From Lunularia cruciata (lineage: Eukaryota; Streptophyta; Marchantiopsida; Lunulariales; Lunulariaceae), in contig OX419757.1 of assembly GCA_948567375.1 (NCBI GenBank), positions 12,152,001 through 12,216,000 of the forward strand: a stretch of DNA of 64,000 nucleotides, given 5' to 3'. Under the pieces are notes generated by a model. That model was not told the origin of the DNA. It did no database searches and was given only the letters and a program-made list of their open reading frames with translations. Below, in pieces: positions 59,964 through 64,000 of the stretch. Position 1 is the first letter of the stretch. Each line of letters starts with the position of its first letter. The translations under genes were made by a program, and so were the position numbers.

Positions 59964-60031
59964 TTATAATGGACTGGTAGACGCTACGGTTGACACATTT
60001 GTCAACCGTAGCGTCTACCAGTCCATTATAA
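59964..60031. repeat. Perfect 32-bp hairpin with 4-nt loop
   Basis: The arms 59964-59995 and 60000-60031 are exact reverse complements (TTATAATGGACTGGTAGACG... and its mirror), with loop CATT. The stem is moderately GC-rich in otherwise AT-rich DNA. The flanks (ACGGT and ACCGT) continue a weak, imperfect symmetry. Confidence 0.97.
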
Positions 60032-60188
60032 TTCTAGTCACCGTATAACAAAACAAAGAGATTACCTCGCTTCATACCAATATGTAAATGGCTTGCTTCT
60101 TGACCAGCTATCCAAGAGAATAGATGATCTCTCTACCACACTTCATCACTTAATGAAAGTAACTTACAATTTTATCATTTTTTTGGAA

Positions 60189-60702
60189 GGCGACCGCATA
60201 ACACACAAGAAAGATAGATGGGAAGACCCCATCAAACCGTACAAGGGAGAGACAAAAGAAATAAAATGGGAAGCTGCTGAGCACTGCATATCTGGCTAAG
60301 CAGGAAGCACAATTCGTCCATTGCTTCGAACGTGTTGGGATGCGTCAAATGCATTTAAAGACGTTGAGGTTCTGAGTTGTGTAAGAGAAAGCTTAGAAGT
60401 TTCCTCAATGCATAAAAATGCAATGAGGTTTTGAATTGTATAGGAGAGACAGAGCCAGCAGAGTGAAGTGAAAGGTGAAGTGCGCGGCGTCCAGTGAAAT
60501 CGCCCATTCTTGTGAATAAAACTCAGGAATCAGCCCACTTTTGCAAATAAACTCTGGAATCCACCCACTTTTGCAAATAAAATTTTAAAATGACCCCCTT
60601 GTGAAAATTGACCTTCTCTAGAGCTGTTCTCGACTTTTAAAGTCACCCTTGTACGGATTGATGGGGGTCTTCCCATCCTTCGTGTTTTTTACGCGGTCTC
60701 CC
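60189..60702. mobile_element. Small non-coding element with ~58-bp inverted-repeat ends
   Basis: The left arm 60189-60247 (GGCGACCGCATAACACACAA ... CCGTACAAGGG) is the reverse complement of 60646-60702 (CCCTTGTACGG ... ACGCGGTCTCCC), with a few mismatches and a short insertion. The inside has no open frame of note and contains a 30-31-bp tandem array. Target-site duplications are not evident. It could be a MITE-like or foldback element. Confidence 0.6.
60503..60603 (+). repeat. Tandem array of 30-31 bp, about three copies
   Basis: Units start CCCATTCTTGTGAATAAA (60503), CCCACTTTTGCAAATAAA (60534) and CCCACTTTTGCAAATAAA (60564), with a partial fourth unit CCCCCTTGTG. Confidence 0.85.
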
Positions 60703-63700
60703 TTTTCTTCACTTTATCTTATTTAATCGGCTTCGGTTTCTTTATACTGCATAAAGTTGAGAAACCGGGCAACGCAGGTCGCCCGTCCTGACTTGCGGAT
60801 GCGTTCTCGGGCCATGAATGACAGAAATATTCATGGCACGCAACCGCGAGCCATGTGAAACCAGGTTTTGGCTCACATGTACGGTACTTTCAGTTTGTAG
60901 CACGCACTCTCTGCTTCTTCAGATTTTGATCATTGATTGCATTGAGGGATACTGGACTGTACATAAGACCGGAATTTATCAGATGAATGATTGAGTTGTA
61001 GACTATAGTATACGATAGTTGTTAAACTGGATTATCCCAATCATAGAAAGCTACAGTGAAGAAATCAGGGATACAAACGATCACCAAGAGATCTAGTTAA
61101 GCTAACTCCAGTACTACTGAACGTTATTGGACTCTTTTCAGTTTATGGAGAATGGAGAAGAATTCTCGATCAAGATGTACGACCGAAGACTCCCTGGTGT
61201 GTGTTTGAAACGAGCAATGGATTCCCATTGTTATACAGTATTTAGAGTGTGCATTTCATTCAGTGAAATATAAAGGTCAGAGACCAGCGCACGACAGTAA
61301 AGGCCTAGATATCTCTTTCAAACTGTCCGAGACAGACGGTCCTGTTACGACTTCAGAGCTGTGTCCGACTACTAGCAGCTACATTTCTTCCCGGCTTTGA
61401 AGTGAATGTATTCATATTTACTCGAAGTACATAAATGCGACTGATCTTCAATGTGCAGTTCAGTAAGTTTCGAAGAGGTGAGGCATTGTTGGAATTTCAA
61501 CTTCAAATATTCAAATGATGACGGTATTTGTTTATTGATTTGATCAGTTTAAGATTCCAATAAATTATTAAATCTGCCATCCCTCAGATTGACGCTAATT
61601 GTGATTCATTACAATGTGTACCTATCGTTGAATTTACACATCGGTCTGGCAATTCTAGTTGAACAGCTGAGAGCTGTTGACCCGGCACGATTTCGAAAAA
61701 TTCGAGCGTTGTTTCTCTAGATTACACAGCATCACTGTTCAGGGTTGTGATGGCAGACCCCTTCTTCCTTTCTTCAATCTGTGAGAAAACGTTTGCTGAA
61801 TCTAGAATTTGGCACATTCACACAAAGTGTACAACTGTTCGCCCTATGCAACTATAATTGATGTGACCGGTGACATGGTTATCAAGAATCAGGTCGACAA
61901 GATGAAATCTCACAGCCCGCACAAATAACCATCGTAGGTGGACTTTTATTCACAACAAGTTGCAGTTGGATGTGAGCTTGTTGAAGAAAATGGTATCGTA
62001 CATGTTGGATATCTAACGTGAGGATATGTATGCATAAAATCGGAACAGAACTAACCCGGATTGACCGGCACTGCTCGAGCGCTGATGTGGTTGCGTCTAA
62101 CTCACATTGTCTTCAACAGTTGCAACCAACTACTGACCTACTGTTAACACATTTGTGAAAGGCCCATCAGTGCAACAATGCCGAGCAACAATGTCACAAC
62201 CATAACCTCGCTGAAACCAAGATTCTGAAAGGCATAACCCCGGATCCTTATCCCTGGTTGCGTAGAAGCATTCACATACTGAGTCTCCACCATCGAGTAG
62301 CTTGCTATATGTGCAATGGAGGGCAGACGCCATCCGTAGAATGAGGAATCCACACGCACTTAGGACAGAACCCAGGCAGACTGAACTCATACCAGTCTAA
62401 GCAACTCGGAATTGCCTCAAAACACAGTGCAAATCTACGGAAAGCGGAATTGATATACAATCCATGAAACGACGAAGATTGCGTTCCATATCAAGACCAG
62501 TATGTGGCTGTAAGCACAGAAGCATCCGGTTCAAAGCAATGCGAAGTGGTAGAGTCTAGCGTTCATTCCACAGCAATGGAGCCCATAGAACAGCAAGGAA
62601 ATTAGTGTTAGTTTCTGGTAGAGGGAAAGAACGACGTGCGACTGGACTAGATAGTGTATATCACGGCTGTTCTACAACCGCATGCGTCCTAAGACACTCA
62701 TCAGAAGAAGTTAGCAGCAGACTGTCATAGCAAGCCTGAACAGAAGAAGCACGATCGACTTCATCAGTGCCCACGAAGTGCCGAAGTAGCTGACGGAATG
62801 CCAATACCCCTCGTACCGAGTTTCTGGTTTGCTCACGACTGCCAGGGCAAACTCGGTTGCTTCAAAAGAGTGCCGCTTCCAAAGTGTAGCCCTGTAGCAA
62901 TAACTAGAAACGACTGTGAAAGGTAGCTGTAGTTCATTTCACGTGGCCTTCATGTGTCACCATTGTTGTAGAAGGAAGTAGAAAGCAACCAAATATTCTC
63001 TGCGCATCCTTGGAAGAAACCTGTCGCCAACAGTCGGACCAACTCAGATGCAAACTAGAAACAAGATATTGACAAACAAATTTCGCAAAAGATATATTAT
63101 AACGTTCAGGTTCTTACATCGTCGTTGAACCTCGAGACGCAAATCCGAAAGATTGGTGTGACTCTTAGGAACAACTCAAATACATACAGCTAGTTTCGTT
63201 CAGTTGCCTGTCCTGCTATGGATGAATCATGTCCGATGAGAAAGTCGGCCAAAGAATTCTGATCGGGTTATAGGATCGATTGCACGTCAGAAACACTGGA
63301 GAAACTGTACTAGTGATCTCTGATTGCCGTAAATACTGCTTGACGAGACAGCTGATGAGATTCATATGACTGCAGTATATCTCCGAAGTAAATTCAGCTC
63401 TGTCGCAATTGCACCTGTACACCTCTTTACCACCATCTGAGCCTGGACATACCATCCGTCCTGGTCTCATCGACCTCTAGATCCGCACAGGTAAGCTTCA
63501 TGTGTGAGAGTCCATGTAACTTACCGTAAGGTCAGAGGCGTTGGAGGAGTACATAAATGACTGCAATCCATTACACTAATCTATGTGGTAAATTGCCAGT
63601 GCACGAGCGCCACTAAACTTGGACGGCACGATTACTGGCAGGGTGAAATTATTCTAAATAGTCTACTGGTAAGCAGTTGAGGTCTTCTTCTTCAATTGAA

Positions 63701-64000
63701 GTCAAAGTATGACAATTGCCCACAATCCACATTCTGAACATATTGTGACAACAGCTTTGATGCGAAAAATTGATTGCGACTGGTAACCAGCCTGATGCAT
63801 CGGCTGGCTTTTTACACATTCAAAGCTCTGCGATGAGCAAGAGCACATGAGAGCCTAAGTTGTAGTAGATGCTGGCCGGCCTGCGGCGTTGCGGAGTAAA
63901 GGCTTCAGTATCCGAATCGACGTTCTCCAGGAGCACTATACTAGTTTTGGAGCTCGAGAACGGATACAGAACCTCATCAGGGTAAGATCGCGGTTCGTGC
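60703..64000. other. No recognisable gene
   Basis: Composition returns to about 40-45% GC. Minus-strand frames at 62130-62390, 62144-62359 and 63216-63470 are the longest. The second ends in a hydrophobic segment (VMVVTLLLGIVALMGL) that could be one membrane helix. I could not build a gene with supporting splice sites. Confidence 0.45.

Noticed and set aside
62144-62359. Possible last membrane helix of an ABCG-type transporter (FQNLGFSEVMVVTLLLGIVAL)
   Set aside because: One hydrophobic stretch in 71 residues. No nucleotide-binding domain or other ABCG exon was found nearby.

Overview
The window looks like a stretch of nuclear chromosome from a land plant, probably a non-seed plant such as a bryophyte; the exact lineage cannot be fixed from sequence alone. 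The signs are Ty1/copia and Ty3/gypsy LTR retrotransposons of plant type, a MULE (FAR1-like) transposase, a multidrug-transporter (MATE) pseudogene, and one clean multi-exon Myb gene whose introns of 151-712 bp have canonical splice sites. Most of the sequence is repeats, decayed coding remnants and non-coding DNA. Only two genes look intact.

Layout. 1-4.4 kb holds weak copia fragments. 4417-26366 is one complex insertion. An old copia element on the minus strand, flanked by a perfect 5-bp duplication ACGGT, was interrupted in its reverse transcriptase by a large gypsy element (Gypsy-2, plus strand). Gypsy-2 was then interrupted 23 bp inside its left LTR by a chromodomain gypsy element (Gypsy-1, duplication ATAGC), and further on in the same LTR by a solo LTR in minus orientation. 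That solo LTR carries four tandem repeats packed with heat-shock-element motifs directly upstream of a TATA box. The same Gypsy-2 LTR also contains a perfect 155-bp inverted repeat.

26.4-42.5 kb is a graveyard: a broken MATE exporter gene (29.0-29.6 kb), a MULE transposase (31.95-32.9 kb), an inverted and truncated copy (33.1-34.0 kb) of the 5' part of the gene at 43.1 kb, a coiled-coil pseudogene (35.9-37.4 kb), and several dispersed and tandem repeats.

43130-44653 is an apparently intact single-exon gene of 507 codons that I do not recognise. It is the parent or sister of the fragment next to the MULE. 52115-56108 (minus) is a nine-exon gene for a 521-residue nuclear multi-Myb/SANT protein of the DMTF1 / REB1 / RNA polymerase I termination factor type. 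57-60 kb is very AT-rich. It leads into a cluster of perfect hairpins and a small element of about 510 bp with inverted-repeat ends, whose end motif recurs at three other places in the window. 60.7-64 kb has no gene that I can name.

The two intact genes have no visible functional link. The main story is layered transposon history, an LTR that may be heat-responsive, and duplication of an uncharacterised gene.
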